A DNA stretch of 64,000 bases, from contig JAADVB010000014.1 of the NCBI GenBank assembly GCA_023334545.1, positions 1 through 64,000 of the forward strand, written 5' to 3'. Within the stretch, counting starts at the first letter, position 1, and every line of letters begins with the position of its first letter. This DNA comes from Salisapilia sapeloensis. Taxonomy: Eukaryota; Oomycota; Peronosporomycetes; Peronosporales; Salisapiliaceae. The translations under genes and the position numbers were made by a program. This document shows positions 11,701 through 22,666 of the stretch, piece after piece. The notes beneath the pieces are model-generated. The model was given only the letters and a program-made list of their open reading frames with translations, made no database searches and had not been told where the DNA came from.

Positions 11701-13165
11701 CTCGTCCACCACTGCGAAAGTTCTGAAGAACAAAGTCCTTCCGCAGCATACGACATCGGTCCCAGCAAAAGTTGTACAGCTCAATGCCGTCTGGAGGTCG
11801 AGGTGGGTTGAAGCGAGGATCGTCACCCATCGTGTCTCGGTCCATAATGTGCTGCTCAATGTACAACTGCGTACGTCGAAGCACACCAGGCGGACGGATT
11901 TCCTCTGGAATATCCAATTTGTGGTCGGCAGAGCTACGCTGGAAGCGTTTGATAATCAAGTTCTTCTCCTGGTTCGGATAACCTGGAAAGCATTTTTCAA
12001 AAACACTCAACTCGTCGATACGAATGTGCAGCTCGCGTTCCGTCGGACTGCACATGTCGACGCACGTGCCGTCCAAGTTCTGAGCACTCTTGTACGACGA
12101 CTTGTGAGGCTTCGTGGGTTTCACAGGAGCATTCTCATCCGCCGCTTTCGGAGGTTTCTTCATTTGAAAGCGTTGCTTTCGCTCTTCGTCTCGAGATGGA
12201 CTTTGAGAGGGGGAGCGGTCTGGTAGAGCTTCGAGACTTTGCATTGCAGATGGTGCTGGCGTCTGTTGTGAACGAACGACCTTGGGCTTGACTTTCTTCA
12301 TCATACCCTGCTTGCTCTGCTTCTTGGCAACTGCTGGCGGACCAGTCTTGTGAGAGTAGGATTGCATCGGAGGCTGAGAGGTAGTTGGTGGAAAGCCATT
12401 CGTAGCATCCGGCGTCTTCTTCTTCTTCCGTCCAAATGCGTGCTCGGAATTGTGCGAAGGCTCCGTCGGTGGCTGAAAGGAAGATGCAAACGGATTCAAG
12501 CCAGAGCTACTGGGTGCACTGGCTGGAGGCTGATGGCCAAATGCTTTCTTTGGATGATGACCGTGGTTTGGCTGTCCAAAGGCAGTGGACTTGCCATTGG
12601 ACTGTTCTTGCTGTCCAAAGACAGTAGATGCAGAGGTCGTTTTAGGCTTAGAGGTGCGATTCGATTGAGGAGTCTGGAAGGGATTAAACGCAGTCGAAGT
12701 TGCTGGAAAAGCAGAGGACTGGGCTGGTGCCTGTGATGGTGTCCAGGTCTTATGACCAAAGGTTCCAGGCGCTGACGTCGGCTGCTGTTGCTGTCCGAAT
12801 GATGTCGATGGCTTCGTCTTCTTCTGTCGAGACTTCATTTCGCTTGCTCCTGGTCCGGATGAAAAGCTCTTCTGCTGCTTTGGCTTCCCGAACGTCGTGT
12901 GTGTCGATCCAGTGCCTGTGTTCTGGCCGAAGGTTGTGGCTGGAGACTGGAATGCTGCGGCTTGACCACCCTTGTTTCCTCCGAAAGGATTTCCATTCGA
13001 TCCGTTCGATCCTACAAGGTGCGTTTACTCGAGCACTATAAGGTATCTATCGTAGGCAAAGCTACCTTGAGGCTTCGCAAACGGATTTGCAGCGGGAGCA
13101 CTCGCAGTGCTCGGTCCTAAGAATGCAGTGGCAAGATGTCGAGCCGACGTGAGAAGTCCGGACAT
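8705..13165 (-). CDS. SAC3/GANP mRNA-export factor (TREX-2 scaffold) with FG repeats
   Basis: Exon 1 is 13165-13066 and exon 2 is 13011-8705, 1,468 residues. SAC3/GANP is the scaffold of TREX-2, which links transcribed genes and mRNPs to nuclear pores. The N-terminal 250 residues carry nucleoporin-like FG motifs (NPFGG, TFGQN, VFGQQ, AFGQP, AFGHQ, AFGRK), as in vertebrate GANP. The SAC3 domain begins near residue 345 with GTCVDMCSPTERELHIR and continues through RRTQLYIEQHIMD and FVLQNFRSGGRAHPIALDVH. A Glu/Arg/Gln-rich coiled coil follows (about 780-970), then RLYQWRKRLQRSKVMVQW and a C-terminal region of unclear fold. The ATG at 13165 is inferred by removing a 54-nt gt..ag intron (13065-13012). 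Upstream of the ATG at 12838 the same frame stays open with further FG motifs, so that ATG is internal. Confidence 0.85.
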
Positions 13166-13769
13166 TTATGAGGAAAACGTTTGCTGGGGCTACTAAGATA
13201 CTAGGGTGGTAGTGGATGAGGGAGAAGGAGGTGCAGTCAATATATCGTTTATCATCCTCCGTAGAAATGGTATAAATGAAAAATCTTCTGCCCACCCTTC
13301 TCCCGTCCATGTCGTTTGATATCGATTTTAGGATATACAAGAGTGAACGTGATGGTTTGAATCACATCCTCGACCTTCCCACTCGTCCACACTAGCCAAG
13401 GAGACACACAAAGAAAATTAAAAGATTAAAACGTCTACGATACCTCCAAACATGCCTTCGCCTCCTTCACTCTGAGCGACGTGCTTTCGTGGAATGGACG
13501 AAGGCGTTATTTTTTATTGTTTCTTACATGTTTTCCGAACAAAACCCACTTCATGTGGACCACATTACCTGATTTTGGCGGGGTATAGTGAAAGCAAGTG
13601 TGGAGTGCAGGATGAGTTGGCCACCAGTCGATTTCGATTCCATTTTCGACCTCTGCTCACGTTCCAATTTGACAGCGACTTTGCCGCCGCGTTATATCGG
13701 AGGTAGTCCATCCATCCTTACTCTGCTTTAGCTAGCTTCACTCATCCGCCTCTTCCTAGTTGAGAAACA
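13166..13769. other. Divergent promoter region between SAC3 and eL13
   Basis: About 600 bp separating two genes transcribed away from each other. No coding ORF is convincing. The last 60 nt before eL13 are pyrimidine-rich and contain TCACTCATCCGCC, similar to oomycete initiators, and a possible splice acceptor (cttcctag), so a 5'-leader intron cannot be excluded. Confidence 0.45.
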
Positions 13770-14448
13770 ATGGTGAAGCACAACAACGTCATCCCCAACG
13801 GCCACTTCCACAAGGACTGGCAGAACCGCATTAAGACGTGGTTCGACCAGGTATAGCTCACGCGTGCACGAGTCCACGGCAATATGTGTACTCACGATGA
13901 ATATATAGGCTGCCAAGAAGAAGAACCGTCGTCTTAAGCGCAAGGAGAAGGCTGCTGCCGTCGCTCCTCGCCCGGCCGATGGTCTCCTCCGCCCGGCTGT
14001 CCACTGCCCGACGGTCAAGTACGCCAGCAAGGTCCGTGCTGGTCGTGGTTTCACCCTTGAGGAGCTCAAGGCTGCTGGCATCCCTCGTAAGCAGGCCCTG
14101 AGCATCGGCATTGCCGTCGACCCTCGCCGTGTCAACCGCTCGGTCGAGTCGCTCCAGGCCAATGTCCAGCGTCTCAAGGCGTACAAGGCCAAGCTCGTCA
14201 TCTTCCCGCGCAAGGGCTTGAACAAGCCCAAGCACGGTGACTCCTCTCCGGAAGAGACGAAGAACGCCGTCCAGCACACGGGCCCGATTCTTCCGATCGA
14301 GCGCTCGCAGAAGCCGCTCAACGAGATGGCTGCGATCACGGACGACATGAAGAACTTCGAGGCTTACAAGACGCTCCGTGTCGCTCGTGCTGACGCTCGT
14401 ATCGTTGGCAAGCAGGCCAAGCGCCTCAAGGAGAAGAACGCCAAGTAA
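13770..14448 (+). CDS. RPL13: 60S ribosomal protein eL13
   Basis: Exons 13770-13850 and 13909-14448, 206 residues, the usual length for eL13. Exon 1 encodes exactly [20 protein letters not shown] plus seven residues; a 58-nt intron (gtatag..tatag) follows and the frame resumes with [15 protein letters not shown]. Family features include [29 protein letters not shown] and [13 protein letters not shown]. The protein binds 28S rRNA in the large subunit. Codon choice is strongly biased to C- and G-ending codons compared with neighbours, as expected for a highly expressed gene. Confidence 0.96.
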
Positions 14449-14611
14449 TCTTGACCAGATGAGGTTGCTAAAGTGGAATACGACTGTCCTTGGAACACAT
14501 TGGGGATACTCCGAAAAATTCGTTTTTTGTTCTACTTGATCGTAATTTCCATATCTAGGACGCATGACCGAGCAGCTAATTATAGTGTGAAACGCAGGAC
14601 GGATGAAGACG

Positions 14612-14622
14612 TCACTTTCACC
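14612..14622 (+). promoter_or_regulatory. Inr-like element upstream of LRR gene
   Basis: The string tcactttcacc matches the oomycete initiator pattern YCAYTTY and lies about 90 nt before the ATG at 14713. Assignment is by consensus only. Confidence 0.35.
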
Positions 14623-14712
14623 GGGCGCTTACAATAGCCTTCGCACGAGAGCACATTGCGTAGGTAGTTGAACCTCTGTCACTGCTGTGCTTGAACGGGA
14701 AGGATAGACGTC

Positions 14713-15769
14713 ATGGGCGGTGGTAATAACGACAGCTTTGAAGCTTTCCAAGCTTGTCTTGATGACCTCGGTATCGAGTTGGACGATCCGATGGAAACAG
14801 AGGAAGACTTTGAAGAGCTGGAAGAGCTAGACCTCTCTGACAAGCAACTGGCAGAGATTCCCCAGTCACTACTAGTAGTCTTCCCACCCAACGTAAAGAT
14901 GCTTGCGCTTGAGAAGAATAACTTGACGGAGTTGCCATTGGATGGATTAGATGCGATGGCATCCGTGGTCGAGATATACTTGCGCGAAAATGCACTCACG
15001 AGTCTGCCAGTGACGATCTACGAGATGATCAACCTAGAAAACATATATTTGGAAGATAATCGTCTTACTACTGACGGCATTCCCGACAGCATCGGTAGAC
15101 TAGCTCAAACTTTGACTGGTTTGTGTCTGCATCGAAACTTGTTAACGGTATTAGCATACTAGAGAACTCTTGGCAGCACTACTAACTGACGGCTTCGTAT
15201 GAGACTTATAGACATTGCCAAGCAGCATCTGCAAACTGACAAATCTGGAAGAGCTGTATCTGAACGATAACAAGCTTGTGTCGTTACCGGAAGAACTGGG
15301 GCAGCTTACAAATTTGAAAGCACTAGACATACCTGACAATGATCTCGAAATACTGCCAGATTCATTGGTAGAGCTGTCGAAATTGGAAATCTTTCACGCC
15401 GAGCGCAATAAGATCACAAAACTTCCGAAGGCCTTAGGAGGATTGGTGTCGCTAAAAAAGGTGTACTTGCAAAACAATTGTTTGACCAAGCTTCACGCAT
15501 CTTTGGGCCGATGTGTTAAGCTAGAAGTTTTAAACGTTGAAGACAATAAGCTCGCTAAAGTCGCAAAGAGGATTGGTGATCTGCCGAATCTTAAATACCT
15601 ACTCCTTGCAAACAATGCCATTACAAGCATACCATTCAACCCTACGGAAAAGCATCTCGATCTTCGCAGACTTACTCTAAGTGGAAACCAACTTTCTCGC
15701 GAGATGCTCGACTTGGAAGCCAAGGTCCACCTTGAGGGAGTTAGCGAAGATATAGATGAGAACGAATGA
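14713..15769 (+). CDS. Leucine-rich repeat protein, SHOC2/Ras-suppressor type repeats
   Basis: Exons 14713-15147 and 15212-15769, 330 residues. A short acidic N-terminus ([14 protein letters not shown]) leads into about eleven LRRs of the 23-residue intracellular class, for example [20 protein letters not shown] and [20 protein letters not shown]. This class (SHOC2, RSU1, PIRL) makes protein-protein contacts, often with small GTPases or phosphatases. The intron of 64 nt splits the array at [15 protein letters not shown], and splicing keeps repeat register. There is no kinase, signal peptide or membrane segment. The specific partner cannot be told from repeats alone. Confidence 0.85.
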
Positions 15770-15978
15770 AACAAAAGGTACTGCTTTCCAGATCATTTCC
15801 GTTTATAAAGGAGTGCGACTAGTACATGTGAGCTTCTGTATAATCATACTCGCTTACCAGCTTCTATTCTATTTACTTAAGTATCATGCATACAGCTTCT
15901 ATAGTTCATCATGTCTCCGCATGGGTGTATCTTCATCTAGTTTTCGACAGCAACCAAATACATTGGAAGTATTGCATA

Positions 15979-17267
15979 TCACGTAAAGAACGCGTGGGTA
16001 TCTAGCTCCGTCTTTATTGGTGAGAGGAGATCAAGGGGTGGATCTCCAGAGTCTCCGTGGAGCTCACCAAAGTCAAACCCATCGGAAGTCGTAGCTTGAA
16101 TGGATGAAGCGCCTTCACGTTGTTTACCTTTTTTAGACGCTCGCCCTTTAGACCTCTTCTTACCGGATTTTGTCATACTTGACTTGGCTACTTCTTGACC
16201 TGCTTGCATGAAGGCAGGAAGACTTCCATCAGGCGAGAGTGCTGGAATACCAAATGAAGGCAAAGCATCATCTCCAATTGAAGCGGCCCCACCTCCAAGT
16301 AACTGTAGCACACGATCATTACCAGCTAACGCATCCTTTTGTCTTCCAATCTGTCCATGAAATGCATATGAGATATGAGATACTTGTCAACCAAAGGTGC
16401 TGCGCCGTGTGTACTTACAAGGTAGTTAAACGCGATGACTTGCTCTTTCAGCTGTAGTTGCATGTAGTATGCTCGAAAGAAAGCTGGATTCTGTTCCTCT
16501 AGTTTATGCCAGACAATGGAGGCAAACTCTGGCTCGATCTGTGCTTGCACCTTTAACGTCATGAGTACCTCGGACTACAAAAGCACATCAATTGGTGAAT
16601 TGAAAGGGAGAATGCAGATGATAAGCTGCTGTTAATAGCGTACCTTAGTCAAGTACTGCTGAAGACACCTTTCGATAAGGTTTTGGACTTTTAAAACATC
16701 TTCCCACGTAAAATTAAATTGGTTCGAAGCTTCCACTTCATATTCCTGCTCTTCAGATGATCTTAACTCCTTTTTGTTTTTTGCTGTCTTCGTGCTAATA
16801 CTCGGTAAGTGAGGAGGTGCTTTATTTTGCATCGGTTGTTCGCTTAAATTATTAGCGCTGTCGGAAGCTTGGTGCTTGGTGTCTCTTGAACTTTGTTCAT
16901 CATCGTCAAAAGTAAGCTCACTGTGATGAAAGTCAAGATCGTGAGATTCCATTTTGTCATCGTCATCTTGCGATGCTTTCCAGTCTCTACTTTCATCCGC
17001 ATCTTGATAGTGCATACTTCGATCTAGAGCTTCAATCGACTCGTCCAATGCCTCTGGATCGACATCGCTACTGAGATGGTCGTAGTACATTGTCTTATCA
17101 TTCCGACGGTTCATACAAACATCGCTTTCACTGTTGTTCATATCAGCGTCTAAAGAGTCTTCTGTGTGTGATGTAGCTTTCTGCTCTTCAAACGGCTTGT
17201 CCTCGTCTTGATTCGATAGTACAGCAGCTCGTTTTCCCAGCTTCTTCGTCTTCATCCTTGTATCCAT
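15979..17267 (-). CDS. Protein with plant-type TIGR01589 domain
   Basis: Exons 17267-16644, 16574-16419 and 16350-15979, 383 residues, all introns phase 0. The first two exons join to give VQNLIERCLQQYLTK, SEVLMTL, then IEPEFASIVWHKLEEQNPAF and FFRAYYMQLQLKEQVIAFNY, which fits TIGR01589, a domain described from plants and without a known function. The intron falls between conserved halves, which supports the model. The N-terminal 150 residues are acidic and Ser/Asp-rich, probably disordered. The C-terminus contains a basic patch (SGKKRSKGRASKKGKQR) that could be a nuclear signal. The start is the ATG at 17267; further upstream the frame is open only via a GTG codon. The role is unknown. Confidence 0.75.
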
Positions 17268-17911
17268 AGTGCACGAACACGAAATGTCCACTCCAAAGAC
17301 GCCTTTGCGACTGCACGATAGGAGTTGAATGAAAAGACACAAACGATGAACCTGTAGGCAGTTTATGCGATCAAGAATGGGTTTCACCTTGGCATGAAAA
17401 GACGCAAAAGAGATTATACATAAACTAAGCCCATAAAACGTAGCAACGGTCAGTCAACCGTCAATAAGAGCGTTGGATCTTGTTTTTACTAAATCTTTGT
17501 CGATCGGGCATACCCACTCCCATTTCTGCAGTGGCGGAAAGTGGCGATTCAATAATCCAAGTTACTACTGTGATCTCTACATCCCATAAATGACCAAAAG
17601 CGCATCAAAGTCTCACGTGTAACAAGTAACACCTTCACGATGTTGTCATAAATTGCACGATGCGCACAATGGATAGATAAAGCACTCTTTTCTTTAGTGT
17701 TGCTTGGGCATACATGGTGTGAAACTGAGCATTTTGCATCGTATTTTATTCTGCCTACACACTATTTATTCGCAGTAGAAACCATAGCAACCGAGAAGCT
17801 GCACCAGACAGCAAACCCTCTAAGTTTCCAAGCTATGAATAGAAGCATGAAACTGGTGCATCTTCTGCATTTAGGCTTTGTGATCGACAATTAAACACAG
17901 CAATCACAGTC
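17268..17911. other. Divergent intergenic region
   Basis: About 640 bp between the TIGR01589-domain gene and the LRR-C2 gene, which run apart. Nothing with coding character is visible. It presumably contains both promoters. Confidence 0.45.
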
Positions 17912-20900
17912 ATGACCTATGATTTATTGCAGAAGGTCGAATTGGATGAAGATTCATTATCCACTTCAAACACCATGGATGAAGGAGTAGAAGACTTGTT
18001 AAGACTCGATATTGCGTCTAATTGCTCTTCACCAATACGTACTCCGATGAGTCCGCTTTCTCCTATAGACAGCAAATACGAGCAAGAATTGATCGCTTCG
18101 GCCTGTGGTGGGCACACTCGGCCTGAAGAAGTGAAGGAAATGGATATTAGCAAGACTATAGAGCAGAGAAAGAAGTCTTTGAAAAGTCTCTATTCGTTAA
18201 GCCAGTATTCCTTTCTAATGAAAGTGAATTTATCCAATAATGCAATTCGCACAATGGCTGGTCTTGAGTCATTTCCAAACCTCGAAGAGTGTATCCTCGC
18301 CAGAAATCAATTGAAACGTATTGATGCACCTTTCAGCCAGCTCCCGAAGTTGAGAAGACTTAATCTAGCCGGTAATTTTATTTCTCATCTACCAGAAGAA
18401 ATCTCTCAGCTCGATTCTCTCGAAGAGCTGGATATCTCAGGTAATAATTTGAAAGTACTTAAGGAAATGCGTGTTCTAGCTTCGCTCTCTCAGCTTCATC
18501 AGTGCAATTTCTCCGCTAACCCCATGTGCCGACTGCCAACTTATCGACAGTACATTGTCTATCATCTCCCAACGCTCGAAAAATTGGATGGAATCTTCAT
18601 TAGCGAACAATTGAGGGATGATAGTCGGCATCGATATCAAGATCCTACGTTTGCGAGAGAGAGGTATATAAAGGAGACGAATGAAGCATTCATGCGAGAG
18701 CAGCAAAGGTTGTGCGATGCTCGTAATGAATTAGAAGTCGAGAATCAACGACTTAAAAAGGAATTGGAAATTAAGTCGAAATTACTTCAAAACAAGACAA
18801 AGGCCTGGTCAGCAGCAACGGAACAACTCGCTGAGTTACAGAAAGATGTAGCTATGATGAATCTCGATACCAGATTACCTTCGAGAATTGTACAAGAACA
18901 GAGTCGGCCTATCTCTGCTAATCAAAGTCTATTTCTGGGCAAAAAACCAAAAGATGGTTCATTACCCTTATTAAGACGTCATAGTGCCTCCAACTTGGTA
19001 GTTCAACAAACACGTGCAGATGACACGCTACCTCCAAGCAAACCCGTAGAATTCAGCAATAGGTCATACTCTTCTTTTGGAGCCAAAGAATGGATCCATG
19101 AAAAGCAAGACTCTTTAGGAGCCGTTGACCTCAAGCCAAACAATTGTTCGACTCCCACAGAGGCTCCCTATGGTACTGACATGGGTTACAAGCGTACTGT
19201 TGCATCTCGAACTAGAGTGCATGGTTCAGCTGTAAACGTATCCCCAATGGACCTAAAATCAAACAGACAAAATGGAAACCCAACATCCAAAAATTCTTTG
19301 CAACCTAAACTCGAAAGGCAATGCTCGTCAAAAAGGAATGAAATATCGAAAACTGCAACCGATGCATGCTCACAATTGACTGATGCAAAGGAAAATAAGC
19401 TTAATAATTCTACACCCTCAGAACCACTTTATGCGGAAAATCAGCCACAAGTAGATGCCGATAGGCAACGAAAGCTAGTTTTAACGCTCCATTCTTATCA
19501 GCAGACCTTATTAAGCGATATAGCTCAAGAAGAAGATGAATTGCACAAATTAAAGAGCAATGAGAAACATTTGACCCGTGAGAAATGTTTTATTAATGCG
19601 AAGCTTGAAGACAGTGAGGAAGCGTACGAATATAATCGATGGTCTGATAATCATCCCGATGCCTGTTTGCAAGCAAGTGATACCTTTGGGATTAAGAAAA
19701 GGGATTTAGAGTACCGCAGTCAAATTGATGCGCTCCGCGAGAAGCTTCAATCCGTCGAGAATAAAGAGAAAAGCATTGAATTTACCTTGATGGAACTTAC
19801 AAAGCAAGCACTGAAGGATGATAGTGGCACGCATGGTCATAGTCTGCCATTGATGAGTGCACCTTGCATCCCTGACGCATTCTCAAAGGAAATTAGTGAT
19901 GCAACTAATGACCTCGAGGTTATAGTAACTGAAAAAGAGGAGATCTGCTCGGAATTAAACCGCATTATGCGAGCGCAGCAGAGTGCTTTAGCATATTTAA
20001 GTCAACAACACACTAAGCAGGACGAAAAAGCACATCTTCGAAAGTCTCTTAAAAAGTTGGAAACAGAGTTGAAAGACATACACGCGAAGATAAGGAAGAA
20101 AGAGAAAATAATTAAAGGCTTGAAAGAGAAATTACAAAGTACTGAATCTCAATTTGCCGACGTGAATAAGCCACTTTCTCCAGCAAAAACTCCCCCACAA
20201 ATGCAGTATTCCACGCCGACGTTTTTTAATTCGCCTACTCGGCCAATTAAACCAAAGTCGGAGATGAAAGATGTTTTAAAGAAGGTAAGGAAAACAGGAG
20301 ACTTACAGCCCAAGCTACATGATGAAGATCATGCGGACACTAGCGCAATTACAGACTCTGCAACAAACACGATCTTGGAAGAGCTTAAGCAAGATATATA
20401 CGTGCGCTTAGCTCAGCAATTGGCTACTCGGGCATCGGCTACTTCGAAACGTGCTTCGAGCACACACCTATCACCTCTGGAGATTAACGAAGCCATTAAA
20501 GACGAATTAAGCAATCAGATAAAGCTAGCCATGGACAATTATAAGCCATCTAAGTGTGGGACTGACATGAAGAGAACTGAGGTTCAAGATATCCGCCACT
20601 TGGATAACGATTTTTTTGAAACGATAGCATGTCCAAGTGTTCACTTGGAATATACCGATAGCCCGAAAATAGAATCGAGAAAAGATGTTGAGAACGACAT
20701 AAGCTATATGCTTTCTTGCACTCTCGATGCTGACAGCGTAAACTATACCATGAAGTATCATGTCGTGAAAGATTTACTGGCATCCACGCATGCAAACCAG
20801 CAAGATGTGCAGACCGCTGCACGGACATCAGCCTTATATCGTGTACGGAAGACATACGAACGATTACTATCTGTGCAACAGGTAAGTAATATTGATCCCA

Positions 20901-22435
20901 GTACATTTATCGAAATGGACAGTATGGGAAACAAACGAAGCTTTTTGAAAGTGGTTCTACACGCTGCACGGGATCTACCGACAGCACATTTACGAACACA
21001 GAATTTGGACCCTTATGTGTTGATGGAAATAGTGTACTCAAGAGATCGGGACTTGAAAAATAATGCGACAAAGGTCACAACAAATTTTACAAGCAGATCA
21101 CAGCTTAAAAAGGAATCAGCGAGTACTTTTCGGGCACGTAGCTGTACTCAGAAGCAAACTTTGTACCCAAGTTGGGATGAAGAGTTTATGTTTTCACCCG
21201 TAGAGTCTCTGAGTGGCTACCTTGATGTCCGTGTGATGAACGACCGTCGTACTAGTGAAGGCCAAACTGTGTGCGAGACAAAGATACCGTTGATCACTTT
21301 AATCCACCAAAGATGTACGAGCAAGTGGTATAAGCTACGTATACCCGCAGTTACGCCGAGCAGCTCTATATCCCCGCGATCAGGTTGTAGCTGGAATGGT
21401 CAAATGTTTAACAGAGATGCTAAATGCGAGCCTGCGATTCACTTGCAGCTTCAACTAACATTTTCACGGGTGGAACAACTGAAGAGAGCGTTAGATGAAC
21501 TGATAGGCAAATATATTCAAGTCCATGGTGAATTGCCGCCATTTGTACAACCACTAAAGGATGATGCATTGCCAGCAGTGATCATACCGACATGTAAAGC
21601 CTCCAATGCAAACTTATCAACTACTTGTCATGGTCTATCGAACAATGAAGATGATGTTGAGGATGCAGAGGAAAAGAGAGAGCCATCTCCTACACCTTGC
21701 AACGCTTCGAAATTGGCCAAGCATACAGAACATACTGCGAAAGATTGCCAAAGCAGTTCAAGGGATACAAAAGAGCATGAACGTATAGAGCAGGGTTTCA
21801 CATGCAAAGCAAGCAAAGGAAATGTTGTAAAAAGCTGTAATCGTATGCATGACAAGAATCAAATTGATACCTTGCAGCCTAGTATGATGTACAACAAGCG
21901 GAAGCCAGTTTCATCGTCTAATAACGTTAAGTTTCGTAGTACTCATCGCGATGATAATCAGAACACGCATGATGTGACGCAAGCTTCTCACCGAGTGCGG
22001 ATGTCATCGCCTCCAAAGGAAAAAGTCGCTCGAGCCAACTCCATGTACACATCTTTCAGTAACAGAGGCTATGCAGCTCAGAGCTCAGTATTGGATAGCT
22101 TCCAATCAGCAAGGTCATCATCTTCATTGGCAAACAAAGAATGTTTTGATGAATATAGCCCCTATCATCCATCGGTCAACGGTTTAGATGGCATGGCCAT
22201 CATAAAAACGCCGCTGTATTCAAGCTGTAAACGATCCATACCAAGTAGACTGCTTGGTAAACTAAACAGTCCACGGAAAACGGACCTAAGTATCTTTAAA
22301 AGCCCCGCTTATGCGAAACTTCACTCGACTCCAGTCTATTCAGACCGGTACATTGGCATTGACAACCAAACGAGTGAGCGCATGAAGCGCATATTCGGTC
22401 GTTTCGACAGTCCTAGTGCATATTATTCATACTAG
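17912..22435 (+). CDS. Large LRR, coiled-coil and C2-domain protein
   Basis: Single-exon gene, 1,507 residues. Residues about 85-215 hold LRRs of the type seen in axonemal and centrosomal proteins (FLMKVNLSNNAIRTMAGLES, LPKLRRLNLAGNFISHLPEE) capped by LPTLEKLDGIFISE, the usual LRR-cap. Coiled coils follow at about 245-310, 520-600 and 640-760 (for example KSLKKLETELKDIHAKIRKK). A C2 domain lies at about 1008-1135 (SFLKVVLHAARDLPTAHL, then TQNLDPYVLMEIVYS and LYPSWDEEFMF); C2 domains often bind lipids with calcium. The C-terminal 300 residues are Ser-rich and disordered. The layout recalls centrosomal or ciliary scaffolds such as LRRCC1/CEP97 but with an added C2 domain. I cannot name an orthologue. 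Confidence 0.75.
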   Translation: MTYDLLQKVELDEDSLSTSNTMDEGVEDLLRLDIASNCSSPIRTPMSPLSPIDSKYEQELIASACGGHTRPEEVKEMDISKTIEQRKKSLKSLYSLSQYSFLMKVNLSNNAIRTMAGLESFPNLEECILARNQLKRIDAPFSQLPKLRRLNLAGNFISHLPEEISQLDSLEELDISGNNLKVLKEMRVLASLSQLHQCNFSANPMCRLPTYRQYIVYHLPTLEKLDGIFISEQLRDDSRHRYQDPTFARERYIKETNEAFMREQQRLCDARNELEVENQRLKKELEIKSKLLQNKTKAWSAATEQLAELQKDVAMMNLDTRLPSRIVQEQSRPISANQSLFLGKKPKDGSLPLLRRHSASNLVVQQTRADDTLPPSKPVEFSNRSYSSFGAKEWIHEKQDSLGAVDLKPNNCSTPTEAPYGTDMGYKRTVASRTRVHGSAVNVSPMDLKSNRQNGNPTSKNSLQPKLERQCSSKRNEISKTATDACSQLTDAKENKLNNSTPSEPLYAENQPQVDADRQRKLVLTLHSYQQTLLSDIAQEEDELHKLKSNEKHLTREKCFINAKLEDSEEAYEYNRWSDNHPDACLQASDTFGIKKRDLEYRSQIDALREKLQSVENKEKSIEFTLMELTKQALKDDSGTHGHSLPLMSAPCIPDAFSKEISDATNDLEVIVTEKEEICSELNRIMRAQQSALAYLSQQHTKQDEKAHLRKSLKKLETELKDIHAKIRKKEKIIKGLKEKLQSTESQFADVNKPLSPAKTPPQMQYSTPTFFNSPTRPIKPKSEMKDVLKKVRKTGDLQPKLHDEDHADTSAITDSATNTILEELKQDIYVRLAQQLATRASATSKRASSTHLSPLEINEAIKDELSNQIKLAMDNYKPSKCGTDMKRTEVQDIRHLDNDFFETIACPSVHLEYTDSPKIESRKDVENDISYMLSCTLDADSVNYTMKYHVVKDLLASTHANQQDVQTAARTSALYRVRKTYERLLSVQQVSNIDPSTFIEMDSMGNKRSFLKVVLHAARDLPTAHLRTQNLDPYVLMEIVYSRDRDLKNNATKVTTNFTSRSQLKKESASTFRARSCTQKQTLYPSWDEEFMFSPVESLSGYLDVRVMNDRRTSEGQTVCETKIPLITLIHQRCTSKWYKLRIPAVTPSSSISPRSGCSWNGQMFNRDAKCEPAIHLQLQLTFSRVEQLKRALDELIGKYIQVHGELPPFVQPLKDDALPAVIIPTCKASNANLSTTCHGLSNNEDDVEDAEEKREPSPTPCNASKLAKHTEHTAKDCQSSSRDTKEHERIEQGFTCKASKGNVVKSCNRMHDKNQIDTLQPSMMYNKRKPVSSSNNVKFRSTHRDDNQNTHDVTQASHRVRMSSPPKEKVARANSMYTSFSNRGYAAQSSVLDSFQSARSSSSLANKECFDEYSPYHPSVNGLDGMAIIKTPLYSSCKRSIPSRLLGKLNSPRKTDLSIFKSPAYAKLHSTPVYSDRYIGIDNQTSERMKRIFGRFDSPSAYYSY

Positions 22436-22666
22436 CTAGCAACTAGCTTATTATTTTGGCAAACAATATTGACGTGTCCTAGATGTCCAGTCATATGTAC
22501 AAACTTTTCTTTTATAAATTAACTTTTACTTGTTCACTACTTATCTTTTATTTTGTATACTATTATTCGCTGTAGACTGTACCAAATGCGTACGTTTGTG
22601 GCATTATGTGTATACTCGATCGACACGAACGCGACAACGAAAAAGGATAAAGCACCGTCGACCACG

